Positions 34,891 through 47,419 of a DNA stretch of 64,000 bases are shown piece by piece. Each line of letters begins with the position of its first letter. Positions within the stretch are counted from its first letter, which is position 1. The DNA comes from Acanthochromis polyacanthus (taxonomy: Eukaryota > Chordata > Actinopteri > Pomacentridae), in assembly GCF_021347895.1 (NCBI RefSeq), contig NC_067131.1, positions 4,740,653-4,804,652 on the forward strand. The letters run 5' to 3'. Position numbers and translations under genes: made by a program. The notes beneath the pieces are model-generated. The model did no database searches. It was given only the letters and a program-made list of their open reading frames with translations, and was not told where the DNA came from.

Positions 34891-35755
34891 AGATGTGTTT
34901 TTAAGATTTTCTTCGTAGCTGCAGTGTTTTTTGTGTGGAAAAATTCAGTCTGGGCTTTAAAATGCTACCAATATGTACAAGGTGCAATAGAATGTTTGAT
35001 AGTTCCAATTGGATGCAATAAATGCGAACTGCCATGAAAACACGTAATAAAACAGCAATTTTTCGTTGTATGAACAAACTCCACGAACCAACCTTCCCTG
35101 CCTTATACACAACTTTCTATATCCCTTTGAAATGGGGTCAGATCAACACTTTACAGCTATTTCTTTTCATTTATATGTCAGTCTATTTACTTGTGCATGT
35201 TTTTTTTATTGTTGCGTTAACATTAAACTTATTACAAAATATTCTCAAATGCAAAATAAACCATTTTTTCTGGAATTCCTGTCATCAAAAATGACCAGTA
35301 ATTACTGATACGGCCTGAAATGAAGCATTTCATCATCATAGCCTGAGTAAAAATCCTCGCAGATGTAAATTTTTTCATAAACAGTTTGCAGGTCTGATGC
35401 ATCAGACTACACAGAGTGCAGGAGGTCTGCTGTAGATTTACTGTAATCCTGCCGTACAGCTCGGACCCGATCATTACACACATTCCAGCCCGACAAGGCA
35501 GAAACGCAAAGCGGAGGTGATGCTGACGGCCTGCTGACAGCCCGGCCGCCCTTTGCTGCTCCTTTCTCCGTCTGTGGATGCAGCAGCGCCGCTCCGTTTG
35601 TTGAACCTTTAACCACATGTCCTTTTTTTTCATTTCGTCATCGTTTGAGCGCCGGGCGAATGGAAAAATAATAGACAGGTTTGTGTTGCAGCCGTGAGTC
35701 AAACTAATGGGAGTGTGTCCTGGGTTCTGCACATTTGAAACGGGATCTCATGTTC
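34891..35755. other. Unassigned DNA
   Basis: A minus-strand frame of 166 codons (35232-35732) has no recognisable domain and is overlapped by others in different frames. I do not support a gene. Confidence 0.4.
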
Positions 35756-35758
35756 CTA

Positions 35759-35975
35759 GAGGGCTGCACAGTGAATCGGTGGTTGGCACTGTAGCCTTGC
35801 AGCGAGAAGATCCCTGGTTCGAGTCCTGGGATTCCGGGATCTTTCTGCATGGAGTTTCAATGTTCTGTGCATGCGTGGCTTTTCTCCAGGTTCTCCAGCT
35901 TCCTCCCACAGTCCAGAAATATGCTGAGGTTAATTGATTATTCTAAATTGTCCATAGGTGTGAATGCCAGTGTGA
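35759..35975 (+). mobile_element. tRNA-derived SINE-like repeat
   Basis: Begins GGGCTGCACAGTG, with 'GTGGTTGGCACTGTAGCCTTGCAGC' (A-box-like) and CCTGGTTCGAGTCCTGGG (B box GGTTCGAGTCC, about 35816-35826). It continues with 'CTCCAGCTTCCTCCCACAGTCC' and 'CTAAATTGTCCATAGGTGTGAATG'. This is the order of a very common fish repeat. The two boxes correspond to an internal RNA polymerase III promoter; activity is unknown. Confidence 0.8.
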
Positions 35976-37055
35976 TTGTTTGTTGTTGGACACCCCTGGT
36001 CTATTCTGACAAAGATCAGGGCACAAACGAGGAGTTTGTTTTTTTTTCTTTTGCATGTGTACAGCATGTGTTCCTGTACTACATGTGGACATCTGTACCT
36101 TTTGACGGGGGGTTTTGGTGCTAATCAGATCCAGGACCACACAGGCATTGGATGGGGAGGGAAGCTGGTGGGAATCGGGGCCCTCTCGCCCTCGGTACCC
36201 CAACAAGACTCTCTAAAGGCTGCCGGCTCTACCTTTCCTCCCTCCTCCCCCTTTACCACCTTCTCTCCTTTCACAGAAGTCTGCCGCCGGGGGGGGGGGG
36301 GGGGATTACAGCGTGAGGTGGGTGTAGTTATGGCTCCTCGGCGCCCACGGGGGGCCTCACCGGGCTTCATTACACTCGTGGGTGGGGGTAGCATGTAAGA
36401 AATGACCGTGGTGGTGCTTTGTGAGTGTGTGAGTGTCTGTGGCCTCTTTTTTTTTTTTTACAGTGTGGGTTTTATTGCTCATTACAGAGTTGGCTGAGAC
36501 ATGGAGATGAATGGGAGGGCTGGAGGTGGGGGAGGTGGGGGGGAGGTCAGCTCTGTTTCTACTGTACGTTTAAAGGGGAAGGACGGGTCATTCCAGTTCT
36601 CCTGCACCACCGTGCGACGAGTAGAGGGGGCTGATTCACATGAGGGGCAGATTCCGGAATTCTCCTCGCCCAGCGCGCCGCGTTGATGTCATGAGAGATA
36701 TTACTGTGGAATCATGGGATCGTATGTATAAACAGGACGTCGCTTCGGGCTTGTTTTTGCGTGACTCGTCAGTGCATTTTGAGCTTTAGCATTAAAATAC
36801 CACGAAAACCATGGTTACGGTGTGGAGTCAGGCAGAGGGGGTCGCACATGTGAAACAAGCACTCTGATGGCACGCAGCGTGAATCAGTGTGGAATCAGTG
36901 CAACTTCTAATAAGAAATAGATCTCTACTCTGTGAACTAGTTATAACAATCAGTTTACAATGAGCTTTTAAGACAAACAACATGACGATGAAGTCTCTCA
37001 CTATCAAGGGTTTCTCTCATAACAAACACTTTGAAACTCTTGCTCCATTTATTTG
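35976..37055. other. Unassigned DNA, locally GC-rich
   Basis: 36120-36700 is GC-rich with G runs. Frames of up to 140 codons overlap on both strands there, which reflects the lack of stops in GC-rich DNA. No recognised product. Confidence 0.4.
36289..36304 (+). repeat. Poly-G run of 16
   Basis: Uninterrupted G16 directly after GCCGCC. A second G-rich tract lies at about 36500-36545 (GGGGGAGGTGGGGGGGAGG). Confidence 0.9.
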
Positions 37056-37062
37056 TATTTTT

Positions 37063-37270
37063 ACCTCCGCCAAGGAGGTTATGTGACACCCGGCGTCCGT
37101 CCGTCTGTCCGTCTGTTAGCAAGATAACTCAAAAACGCCTGGGCAGATTCAGATGAAATTTTGAGGGGATGTAGACTGTGGTAAGAGGAAGAGCTGATTT
37201 AATTTTGGTGGCAATGCAGAATGGATTCTGGATCACTTTGAATTTTTTAGTATGTTTTAGTATGTGGTCC
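37063..37270 (+). repeat. Family B copy
   Basis: Starts ACCTCCGCCAAGGAGGTTATGTGA, then a GTCC/GTCT tract (about 37098-37118), 'GTTAGCAAGATAACTCAAAAACGCC' and 'AGATGAAATTTTGAGGGGATGTAG', with 'GGTGGCAATGCAG'. It has the same module order as 7354-7545. Confidence 0.75.
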
Positions 37271-37325
37271 AAAATATGACAAAAAAAAACATCATAGGTT
37301 CGTATGTCATCCAACAAATTGGAGC

Positions 37326-37460
37326 AAGGTGTCCAGATAGCTCAACTGGTTAAGAAGGTGGTTCGTAAACAGAACTGTGTCAGAGATGCAGGTTTGATTC
37401 CAGCTCATGATCCTTTGCTGCATGGGTTTCCTGTTTTCCTCTCTATCCTTGGTGGAGGTC
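37326..37460 (+). mobile_element. tRNA-derived SINE
   Basis: A-box-like TAGCTCAACTGGTTAAG (37338-37354) and B-box-like GGTTTGATTCC precede 'CATGATCCTTTGCTGCATGG' and 'TTCCTCTCTATCC', the body of a fish tRNA SINE I recognise. A related copy is at 54215-54360. Confidence 0.7.
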
Positions 37461-37565
37461 TGCTATAATTAAGTTTTTAAAATCTTTGCGTGTGAGTTTT
37501 AGATTCTCTTGATTCCTCGTCTAGATTGGTCGATAAATTGACCCCTTTACTCTCTTCCTCTGTAC

Positions 37566-37738
37566 CTCTATGTAGATATTCCATTAAAAATCATCTGTTT
37601 CCAGCTAGAATAGTCTTTCACCACATTTATTCATTGGATTTCTGATTCATTTAGTGTTATCTTCAGTGAAAAAAATCTGCTTTTCTTTCAAAAATAAGGA
37701 CATTTCAAAGTGACGCCAAACTTTTGAATGATAGTGTA
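37566..37738 (+). repeat. Family C 3' end
   Basis: Ends 'TTTCTTTCAAAAATAAGGACATTTCAAAGTGACGCC' then AAACTTTTGAATGATAGTGTA. This is the complement of the TACACTACTGTTCAAAAG end at 1104. Confidence 0.8.
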
Positions 37739-38224
37739 TGTATCTGGACCACTGGAACCTCCCAAATCCCCTCCTAAGGTGACTCAGTCATTAGACTCCA
37801 CCATCCAGACAGCATGAAAGAGATTTAATGGGGACACTGACTCCATAAAATACTGTTTTCATCGTGAATTTTAAGGCACCTGCAGGACAGTGGCGTCTAA
37901 AGCTTCAAATAAATCAAAAATCTGTCTTTTTTTTTTCATGTAAACCTCCAAATAATGAGAAGCTTTAACTATGTTTGACGTGTGGAATGAAGAAATAAGA
38001 TTCTGCTCTATTTCTTGCTCAGAAATCAAATTGAAGCGGATTAGCGTCACTAACAATGTTATCTCCTTTGTGAAAACGTCAGATTTCTTCCATCGCAGCA
38101 GAAGACTTTTGGTGGATTTGATTGATTACTATTATATTTCTGAGTCATTTAATGTTATCTTCATCGAAAACATACTTTTCTTTCAAATATAAGGACACGT
38201 CTAAGTGACCCCAAACTTTTTTTA
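37734..38224 (+). repeat. Family C copy 3, head-to-tail with the preceding end
   Basis: Begins at the GTGTATGTATCTGGACC that closes the previous copy and runs through all family modules to 'TTCAAATATAAGGACACGTCTAAGTGACCCCAAACTTTT'. It is the most complete copy in the window (about 490 bp). Confidence 0.8.
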
Positions 38225-39319
38225 AAAAATTATAGGTGGAAATAAATGTATTTCTGTGTGGTTTTTATTTTTCTGTAGACATTACTATATCTGTGTCTCT
38301 TTTATAAATGGGTTAAAGTGGTTAAATTCGAGATTAACCAGTTTTTTGTCATCAAGAATAAGTCATGAAAAATGAGCATACTGTTATCATCCTTTTCCAG
38401 CTCCATCACCCATTCCTCAGGTAAATACTAGCGGCTCTGTCAGTCCTCTGCAGGCCGGCTGGGTTTACAAATGCCCCCATTTAAGCGCCTGACAGACTCT
38501 CAGGCTGCAGTTTCCTGACGGTGACGGTCAGCAACCCGTCGGTGCACATGTCCTCCTGCCTCTCCTCCGTTAGCACAGCTGCTCTGTTTGAGGAGGGAGG
38601 AGGCGAGGAGCGACCTGGAGCGGCTCACTGCTCCGTGGCTTGGACTTATTCGCTGCGGCTTCGGATCTCAAACAGGCCCAGGGCGGCCTCCGTGTTGTCG
38701 CTGGGTGTCATCTTATCCAGGCAGTAGTCTGTACCGAGCAGCAGCAAATAGAAACTTCAAGATCAAACTGGAGGGTTAGTAGTTTTTCTTGGCTGAAATG
38801 TGCTGTTAGAAGCTAATATAAACCCCGAAACCAAACACACAGTGTAGAAACAGCGTCTGCATCTTAATATTTCCCCCTCTCTAACGCAGTTTGCCGAGGC
38901 TTTGCTGCGTTTCTCGATAATTTGCTCGTATTTATTTATACGATTTCATTCGCGCCCTTGTTTATGCGCCTGACGCGAGTCTGGTTTGTTTTATTTGCGC
39001 TGCGGCTGGTGCCTGGATCGCAGCCCTGTTTGTAAACTCCCAGACACTGGACGCACAACGCACACACTCCGAAACCCACAATCGCTCACTGCCAGGCTCG
39101 TGCACACAATCGCTGCTGTTTCACAACCAGACGGACATCAGCGAGTCACTTTCCCAAAAAACAAACCGCATATTTAAAGCGAACGCTCGTGTGTGCCAGA
39201 ACATTATAATGGAAAGCTAATGGATGTATTTACTCCTTCTTTTGTATGTTAAGTGCAAAATGAACAAAACACAATGAAGGAAGAGGTAAATATGTAAGTT
39301 AACTATGAAACAGATGAAG
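38225..39319. other. Unassigned DNA with GC-rich block
   Basis: 38510-38760 and 38940-39190 are GC-rich and CpG-bearing single-copy stretches. Two overlapping plus frames (38521-38727, 38588-38779) have no recognisable product. A first exon or regulatory element cannot be excluded. Confidence 0.35.
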
Positions 39320-40440
39320 GGACATCCCAGAGTTAAACCTCCAAACAACAAAACCAGCTGGCCAATTTGGAAGGCAGGTTTGTATTTAAGAAAAAACAAG
39401 AATTACATCATTTATCACACACAGAAACTGATTTCCAACTTACTGACTGTCCTTGAACTACTCACTAGAAAATCCCTATAGATGACTTCTTTAAAAATTC
39501 ACCAAAAATGAACCATTTGAACAAATTAAATTCTGTCACAAACTTAAAATTTTAAACGTATCTGTGCAACCAAAAAGCCATTAGTGACTCAACTATGACA
39601 AACATTCACATGACAAATGTTCAGAGTTTTCGGCTGAACTGCAGGCTGTGTACACAAAGCAGAGCGGAAATTAATTAAAAATATCAGTATTGTTGTTTTT
39701 ATTTTTTTAGGATTTTATTATTTTGTCATAAGCACATAAAATCACATAAGATGTAGAGAACATGGAGACACTATTTTTTCTTTCTTTCTAATTATTGGCA
39801 ACACTTGAAAAAATGTGTGAATTCAGGTTTTTTTTTTTATTATTATTTTAAAAATACAAATAATTTAAGAAATTCCAGGGGCAAATAATTTAAAAATTTT
39901 AGTATTTTTTAAAATCTTTTTTAGGGTTTTATTATTTTGTTACAAGCACATAAAACCACATAAGATGAAGAGAACATTGGGCCACTATTTTTTCTATCTT
40001 TTTTTACTTTTGGCCTTTACTTAGGTTAGTAAAATGTGTCCACGTTCATTCCGGGTTTTTTTCTCCAATTTTTAAAAAACAAATAGTTGAAGAACTTTCA
40101 GATGCAAATGGGGAAATAATTTTAAAAATTCTGAATTTTGTAAAAATCTTTTTTAGGATTTTATTACTTGGAGCCACTATTTATTTTTTTCTCAAAACTT
40201 GGAAAAATGTGTACATGTGCATTGCAGTTTTTTTCAAATAGTTTAAAATAATTGAAGGAATTCCACTTTTGTTGGCTTTGTTTCAGATTTTATAACTTTC
40301 TCCTGATGCACTGCAGACATCTCTGAATTCTCTCTGCTTCTAGCTGTGGTTGTGCTGTTTCCATAGAGGTTCAGGACTTCACATTGCAGTGAAAATTGAG
40401 CCCAAAGTCCCCGGAAACTGGATGGCATTCAGAGGAATAA
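39320..40440 (+). repeat. Family A copy with triplicated insert
   Basis: Left part: TTAAACCTCCAAACAACAAAACC, 'GACTGTCCTTGAACTACTCA' and 'TTTTCGGCTGAACTGCAGGCTGTGTA', as in the 24.7-kb copy. Right part (40300-40430): 'GACATCTCTGAATTCTCTCTGCTTCTAG' and 'GTGCTGTTTCCATAGAGGTTCAGGACTTCA'. The middle is expanded by a tandem repeat (39704-40250). Confidence 0.7.
39704..40250. repeat. AT-rich tandem triplication, about 220-bp unit
   Basis: TTTTTTAGGATTTTATTATTTTG starts near 39705, with variants near 39921 and 40151. Each is followed by 'CACATAAAA-CACATAAGATG-AGAGAACAT' (shortened in the third), a 'CACTATTTTTTCT' block and 'AAAATGTGT'. Confidence 0.75.
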
Positions 40441-41500
<1,060 letters not shown>

Positions 41501-41504
41501 ATGA

Positions 41505-42300
41505 CCCTTTGAGCCTCTTTAGTGCCCTTTAACTGTATGAAAGAAGTGTTTATCTGCAACCATTTATCAGAGCAAGAAACCATGAAAACAAATGTTAGTC
41601 TTGACAACAGTCCTTGAGTGCATCACAGTCCCATTGACAAATGTAGTAAATATAAATTTTATATTGCAATATTATGACAAAATCACTTTGTTCTACATTC
41701 TTCATGATTTAAAGAATCAACCAAAATGAGCATCCTTTCAGCTGAACTGCAGGCAGTGTTTTCACTGAGCAACAAGCACAAATCGACAAAATGACACCAA
41801 GAAACAGCCACACAAACTAAAATGAACTCTACAATTATGACATTTAACCAAAATAATTTCATTCTACATGTCTTGAGTCAAAACATAAACATTTTGCGCC
41901 AGATTTACCTTTAAAAAAAAAAGCATTTTTGCGCTCCTTGGCACAACTGTAAAGCAACCGAGAGTCAAAACTGAGTGATTTTTCAGTTGAACTGCAGGCT
42001 GTGTTGACATGGAGTGGACAGGAGGCACGTATGGAAGCAAATTACAGATTAAGAGCAGAATTACACGTTCTTGAGTAATAAAATAAATGCAGCCTGGCTC
42101 CAGAATGGTAAACGGAGGAGCAAATGGTTGGAAGATACATTCAGCATGGTGAAACGTCTTCATGATGTGCAGAGTTGTGTGAAAACTGACGAGTTTGTCG
42201 AGCTTGTAAAGATGCAAGACCATTTTTTTCAGTATCGGTAACACTTTTTAGTATTCCGTGTTCAGCTTTTTCACTTTATGGAGGATAAATCATCCAAAAA
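41505..42300 (+). repeat. Family A copies (two partial, adjacent)
   Basis: 'TTTCAGCTGAACTGCAGGCAGTGTTTTCACTGAGC' at 41735 and 'TTTTTCAGTTGAACTGCAGGCTGTGTTGACATGG' at 41975 mark two partial copies. 'GATACATTCAGCATGGTGAAACGTCTTCATGATG' at 42137 is the complement of the block at 53.52 kb. Confidence 0.65.
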
Positions 42301-42601
42301 AATCCACTTTTCTGTTCAGTTTTTTCATTATTTACGGTATTTTAGCTGTGTCATGCGGCACAAAAGCTCACAAATCAGCAACTATCTGAAAATGTCACTC
42401 GGTCCCGGTGTTGTCTTGTTCCAATTAGACGCTTCCATTAGCCGCGAGGAAATGAACAAGTGTGGGGAAGTGGACGTCTGGTCTCTCCGGAAAACAGTTG
42501 TGGAAAACTCACAAGCACGCAGCCTCCAACAGTTTCACACGGACTGCAGTTTGTCTTAAGGTGGACTGAGGCAGCAGAACGTAAGGAGCAGTGGGCCAGA
42601 T
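42301..42601. other. Unassigned DNA
   Basis: A 93-codon frame at 42278-42559 shows no recognisable similarity. Confidence 0.4.
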
Positions 42602-42605
42602 TTAA

Positions 42606-43745
42606 CCCTTAGATGGACGAGTGATTGGACCAAAAAGGACCTGAATGCAAAGAATCAAAGTGTTTTCATGCCGTTTTTGTCATTTTGGTTGAGAATAATC
42701 ATCTGTGTTATAGTTTGTGTTTGTTTCTGTCCACACAAAAATGATTTCATATTTGAAATCTGTTTATTTGTCACCATTGTGGGCCGTTTTGTTAAGAAAA
42801 AGCACAAGAAACGCCAGCTTTTGTCGTGTTTTTTTGTTTCATTTTTGTCATTTTATGTTTTGCTTTATTTGTGCTTTTGTGTGGAGTTTTTGTTGTTTTG
42901 TGGGGGGGTTTGTCTCGCCTGCGTTGTTGGTCTTTGTTTTCTCGCTTTTGTCATTTTTTGTCATTTGTGTCCAGTTTTGTCACTTTGTAACTTTTTAATC
43001 AAATTTTTTCTCTTATTTTTTTTTTGTTTCGTGCATTTTGTGTCTCGTTTTTGTAGTTTCGTGTGTCATTTATGGAAAATTTTGCCATGTTAGTGTTGTT
43101 TTTTGTCTTTTTTTTCCTCATCTAGTCCACATTTTGGACTCGACGGAACTTTCTTTACTTGAACGCGACCGATAGTCGACACGAAGCTCTGTTTTTGTAC
43201 CGTCTGATTAAGAAAATGCACACGAAACGCAATCCAAAATGGAGTCCCAAGTGTGTCCTTACTTTTTTGTCTCACTTGTGTAGTTTGTCTACTTTTGTCG
43301 TTTGTCCATTTTTTTTGTCGCTTTGTAACTTTACCAAATTTTTTGTCTCTTTTTTTGTTTCGTTTCATGTCATTTGTCTCATTTTTTTGTCTCATTTATG
43401 TTAGATTTTGTCTTGTCTTTGTTGTTTTTTATCTTTTTTTCTCAACTAGACTACATTCCAGACACAAAGAAAACCATTTTTACTCGAACACAACCGATAA
43501 AGTCGACGTAAAGCTCTATTGTTTTGTACTGTTTTGTTTGGAAAAAGAAGAAATGCCATCCAAAATAGAGTCAGAACTATTATCTATCAGTGATCAAGAG
43601 CTTGGAGTAGTAATGGAAACATTACGATTTCTTAAAGAATATAAAAAGTCATTAAAAAATTTAAATGGAAAGATATGAGGAACATGTTTTTTGATGAATA
43701 ACTGGAAAATGAAATGAATTTTTGACCCACTTCTGCATCTAAGGG
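42606..43745. mobile_element. TTAA-flanked element filled with minisatellite
   Basis: TTAA at 42602-42605 and 43746-43749. The termini CCCTTAGATG (42606-42615) and CATCTAAGGG (43736-43745) are perfect 10-bp inverted repeats. The interior is the T-rich counterpart of the 1-500 minisatellite, interspersed with a unit of about 325 bp repeated at about 43128 and 43450 ('GAACGCGACCGATAGTCGAC' / 'GAACACAACCGATAAAGTCGAC'). The last part (43553-43678) encodes a short acidic stretch in an open frame, with no known similarity. PiggyBac-like by its ends; non-autonomous. Confidence 0.75.
42660..43445. repeat. TTTTTGTC minisatellite inside the TTAA element
   Basis: Repeats of TTTTTTGTCGCTTTGTAACT, TTTTGTCTCATTT and similar words; the complement matches the array at 1-500. 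Long hydrophobic frames here (141 codons at 42668 and again at 43253) are low-complexity artefacts. Confidence 0.8.
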
Positions 43746-43799
43746 TTAAAGAAATCCACAGCAAGCTCTGCAGTCAGTCCACCTTAAATAAAAAACAGG

Positions 43800-43995
43800 C
43801 AAAACTGCAAGTGGAGAAAAAAGAGTTGAGGGGGGAAGAGAAAAAAAAGAGAGGGAGCTGGATTTGTTTTCCAAACTCAGTCACATTCTTGGCTGCACTT
43901 TCACTTGTCCTTGCCAATGCAGAGTGGGAAGAGGAGGGATGAGAGAGGCAGATAGAGAGAGGAGAAAGTGGAAGTGGGAATGAGAAAGAGCAGAT
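43800..43995 (+). repeat. Purine-rich tract
   Basis: Two runs of GA-rich DNA (about 43812-43858 and 43922-43990, AGAGAGGAGAAAGTGGAAGTG and similar). It could form triplex or act as a polypurine tract. No gene. Confidence 0.7.
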
Positions 43996-46185
43996 TGTTC
44001 CCCCTTTTTTTGTTCCTGCTCACAGCCGGAGTCGGTTCGTTATGTGTGCAGAAGTGCAGAGCTTTGCACTAAAACGGAGCGAGGATGCTTAAAAAGTCGT
44101 ACAGTGAATGTTTTTATTGGCTTTCTCTTTAATTCGAATCCACACAAGACGATTGGAGCAATTTAGCAGCCGTTCAAAATCTGTGTGCTGCTGGTTTTTG
44201 TCTCCTCCTACAATCCCAGAAAGACTGGGTGATGTTGAGAGCAGAACATCTGTTCCAGGACTCCTCGCTGCTCTCGTCACTGATGAGAATTCTTTATGAC
44301 TCCGGCTTGAGGTCATTGCATTAATTCTGGACAGAGAACGCTCTTCCCCGTTGGCTGTAAATCTAAATATTTAGAAGTACGTAAATCTTTGAGCAGAGTG
44401 TTTGGACTTTAATCTCTGGCCTTTCGCCCCGAAGCGGACGTGTGTTGTGTGTTTTTTTTTATCTTTTTCCATATGAGCAGGTCTTGTGAAAGTATGCATT
44501 GCCTCATTTAACCCCCGCTGACAGTGGAAGCTTTAACGTTCAATCCCAGCGAGCACCTGAACCAGTCCACCAGCGTCATTCCCACTGCATCCATCCTGCT
44601 TTTGCCATTTAAAGATAAATCCAGCAGACTTTTATTGTCTCTATCACCCCGATGAAAACTGCTGCAGCTGCTTGCATTAAGCTGAGCTGTAGAACAAAAT
44701 CCATAACATGCAGGCTGTAAAATGATCCGTGCTGCTTTCTGTTGTTGCAAGAAAATCAAAATAATGTTTTGTTGCGTGACAGAAAACCAATGAACATTTG
44801 TCAGGTAAAAATATGAAATTAACCCTCCGTATAAGAGCCAAATATAGACAAAAAAAGAGCAAATAAAATGAAATTAAAATTATTATTAATAACAATACTA
44901 TGATATATGTATATCAAAGTATAAAAAATGAGCAAATAAAATAAAACTAAAATTAATAATAATTATTTATATACACACCCAAACATAGAAAAATATTTGC
45001 AAAAATATTAGATAATAACAGTGGGTTAAATGTGTTTGTTTTCCCAGCTTTGTATCATCATAAGCTGAATATATTTGGACAATTAATTGAACAAACAGAA
45101 CCAGTGATGTGTGTTTTTTTTAGAAGTTTATGACATTTTAAAGTCTAATTGATCCGAGAATATAATACTAGACGCCATTAATTGGCACTAAAAGTAATAT
45201 TTCTATGTAGCCTTCCTGTTGTTTATGTGCAGCGCTGAAGCATGCACAAACGAACATGCAACACACACAGAGAGCACACAGAACATCTGTTTTTACCTCC
45301 GCCTGCCGTGATGTTACTCGTTAAGATTTACATGTTGTCTGCTGTAATGGGACAATAAAATGTTAAGAAGGAGACACTTTGTAATGCTGGCAGAGAATGG
45401 GGGGGGGGGGCTGGCAACATCGTAAACCACTTACCTGGGCCCCACAAGTATGCAGATGTCTCATTTAAATTTATGTCTTCGACGGCTCGTCAGTTTGAGC
45501 TCCAGGCACCGGCCCGCTGTGCCACGTTGTGCCACCAGCCTTCGCCTTAAACAGCTCCTGCTGATGGGCCGCCGAGCAAGGCAGCCGAGGCTTGAAGCCC
45601 GCCTGTTAGCACTAATTAAAACCCCTAAAAACTCATCTCTGATCTGTAAAAAATGCAAAAGCAGAAGCAGGATGAACAATTCATTGATTTTAAATCGGAA
45701 TTTCAATCAATGCAATTAACAAATCTCAGAGCACTGCAGTCGAGGATGTTTGTTCTGCAGCGTCATGTCTGTGGTTTATAGTGTTCTCCTTGTGTACTCC
45801 ATCGTGTTTTGAATCAAAAACACTGTAAACATTGAACTGATGCACAGCTGTTGCAAATCTTGTTGTTGTAGCTTTTAGAAAAATCACTATTACCTACTTC
45901 TTCAAGTCCTTCAGGCTTATTTACAAGCTGTTTTCCATGAAATTGACCCTTGAAGCTCTAAAATAGCTTGTAACTCTACACCTTTGCCTTTTTTGCTTAG
46001 TAAAGATCTTAGACTGTAAATCGAGATAAAGGAACCCTCACTAACGTTACCAATAGGTTTTCTGAACAGTGGTTTGAAAGCTCAGTGTGGTCTTTCTAAC
46101 TCTTGGCTGACGTGGGCCATGAACCCTTATTTATGCAGAACTTTAAACCTCAATATAGTTTAATCGGGTGAATAATCTAAAACTA
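43996..46185. other. Unassigned DNA
   Basis: A G10 run at about 45402-45411 and AT-rich 44800-45010. 45460-45620 is a compact single-copy stretch ending GCACTAATTAAAACCCC. No recognised gene. Confidence 0.4.
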
Positions 46186-46189
46186 ACCC

Positions 46190-46400
46190 CTGTACAGCTG
46201 TCATTAGCAGTAAAATTACCTATAGACACCAAAACTGTTGTTTGTTCCAGGCTGTAAACATGTTTATTTCTGCTGTAAAGTTGCACATTTTAACATGAAG
46301 GTCTATAGGGATTAACCTGCTTTTGGGGCCAGCCTCTAGCGGCCATTAGAGGAACTGCAGTTTTTAGCAGTTCTTGTTGGTGTCTAATTCTTGAGGGACA
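46190..46400 (+). repeat. Family D copy 1
   Basis: Contains 'TAAACATGTTTATTTCTGCTGTAAAG', 'CATTTTAACATGAAGGTCTATAGGGATTAACC' and 'CTTTTGGGGCCAGCCTCTAGCGGCCATTAGAGGAACTGCAGTTTTT'. I recall this phrase from fish genomes. A second copy lies 380 bp downstream. Confidence 0.75.
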
Positions 46401-46554
46401 TTTCTGCTTGTTTAGCATCTAAAGTTTCTGCTATATTCAACAGCTAGCAGATAATTGTGTGTGTCTAACAACTGGCGCTGTCCATCAGTGTACAGTGAGT
46501 GTAGGATGTTTTTTTCCAGATGTAAACACTTTAAAATATGCATAGCTTTGAAGT

Positions 46555-46760
46555 AACTTGAAATTTGACATCTTGTACACGTGTCATGAATAGGAAGCTT
46601 AGCTGTAGAGACTGAAACTGTTTTTGTATCAGATTTTAAACATGTTTATTTGTTGGACATTTTAACATGGAGGTCTATGGAGATTGACTCGCTTTTGGGG
46701 CAGCCTCTAGTGGACATCAGAGAAAGTGCAGTTTTTCAGCTACTTGATATGGATTAATGA
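46555..46760 (+). repeat. Family D copy 2
   Basis: Repeats the modules of 46190-46400: 'TTAAACATGTTTATTTG', 'CATTTTAACATGGAGGTCTATGGAGATTGACTCGCTTTTGGGGCAGCCTCTAGTGGACATCAGAG'-type text and GTGCAGTTTTT. Confidence 0.75.
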
Positions 46761-47415
46761 ATAGGCACCTACTTTTCTGCTTAAAACCCTGTAAAACTAC
46801 CCTACAATCTGTATTATTGAAGTGAATCAACCATGCATGTTCAAACCAGATTCTAAAGAGAAATATTAACACAGAAAGCCGCGTCCTACAAGCTGACAGG
46901 ATTGATTCCTTCTGTTTTTTGAAGCCTGTCGCACCATCATAACTGGTGGTTTTCAGTCTGTGCATTGTTATTCCAAAGCAAAAATGCTCAGCCATGCAAT
47001 GACAGATTATTGTACTCATGTAGCATATGAAAACAACACCATATAGATATATTGCAAGGCCAAAAACTTGATATTTAAGTCTCCGGTGGTTTGACCCAGT
47101 GGCTGGGGTTTGAAGGCTGTGGTTGGTGTGAATGTGTGCTCAGACAGCATCTTCTGAGTAAACAAAAGTTTCTAAAAGCCTGTTTGGATGCGGACTAGTG
47201 AGCTATTTTCACACAAGTCATCTGCACTTGTTTTGCTGCATCATCTATACATCCACTTACGGTTGTTTTGTGTTGCTTTGTGGTCATTTTGCATATTTTT
47301 ATAGATGTTTCTTTGTCCCTTTGTGGTCAGTTAACATCTCGCAGCTGTTTTTTTTTTTTTCTCTCTCTCGTTGTCATCTTTTTGTGTTTAATTTTTGCCT
47401 TTTCGTGGCAGTCTA
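46761..47415. other. Unassigned DNA
   Basis: Contains a T run at about 47348-47359. No gene recognised. Confidence 0.4.
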
Positions 47416-47419
47416 ATTG

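Noticed and set aside
35232..35732. 166-codon minus frame
   Set aside because: No domain recognised; overlapped by other frames and partly in GC-rich DNA.
37326..37400. Functional tRNA gene
   Set aside because: A- and B-box-like words are present but no cloverleaf can be folded and a SINE body follows.
38510..38760. First exon or CpG-island promoter
   Set aside because: GC-rich but short, with no convincing open frame, TATA/initiator or splice donor that I can support.
42668..43093. 141-codon hydrophobic plus frame resembling a membrane protein
   Set aside because: The Phe/Leu/Cys-rich product is the translation of TTTTTGTC minisatellite inside a TTAA element.
43253..43678. 141-codon plus frame with an acidic C-terminal part
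   Set aside because: Mostly minisatellite; the last 40 codons have no known similarity and lie inside a non-autonomous element.
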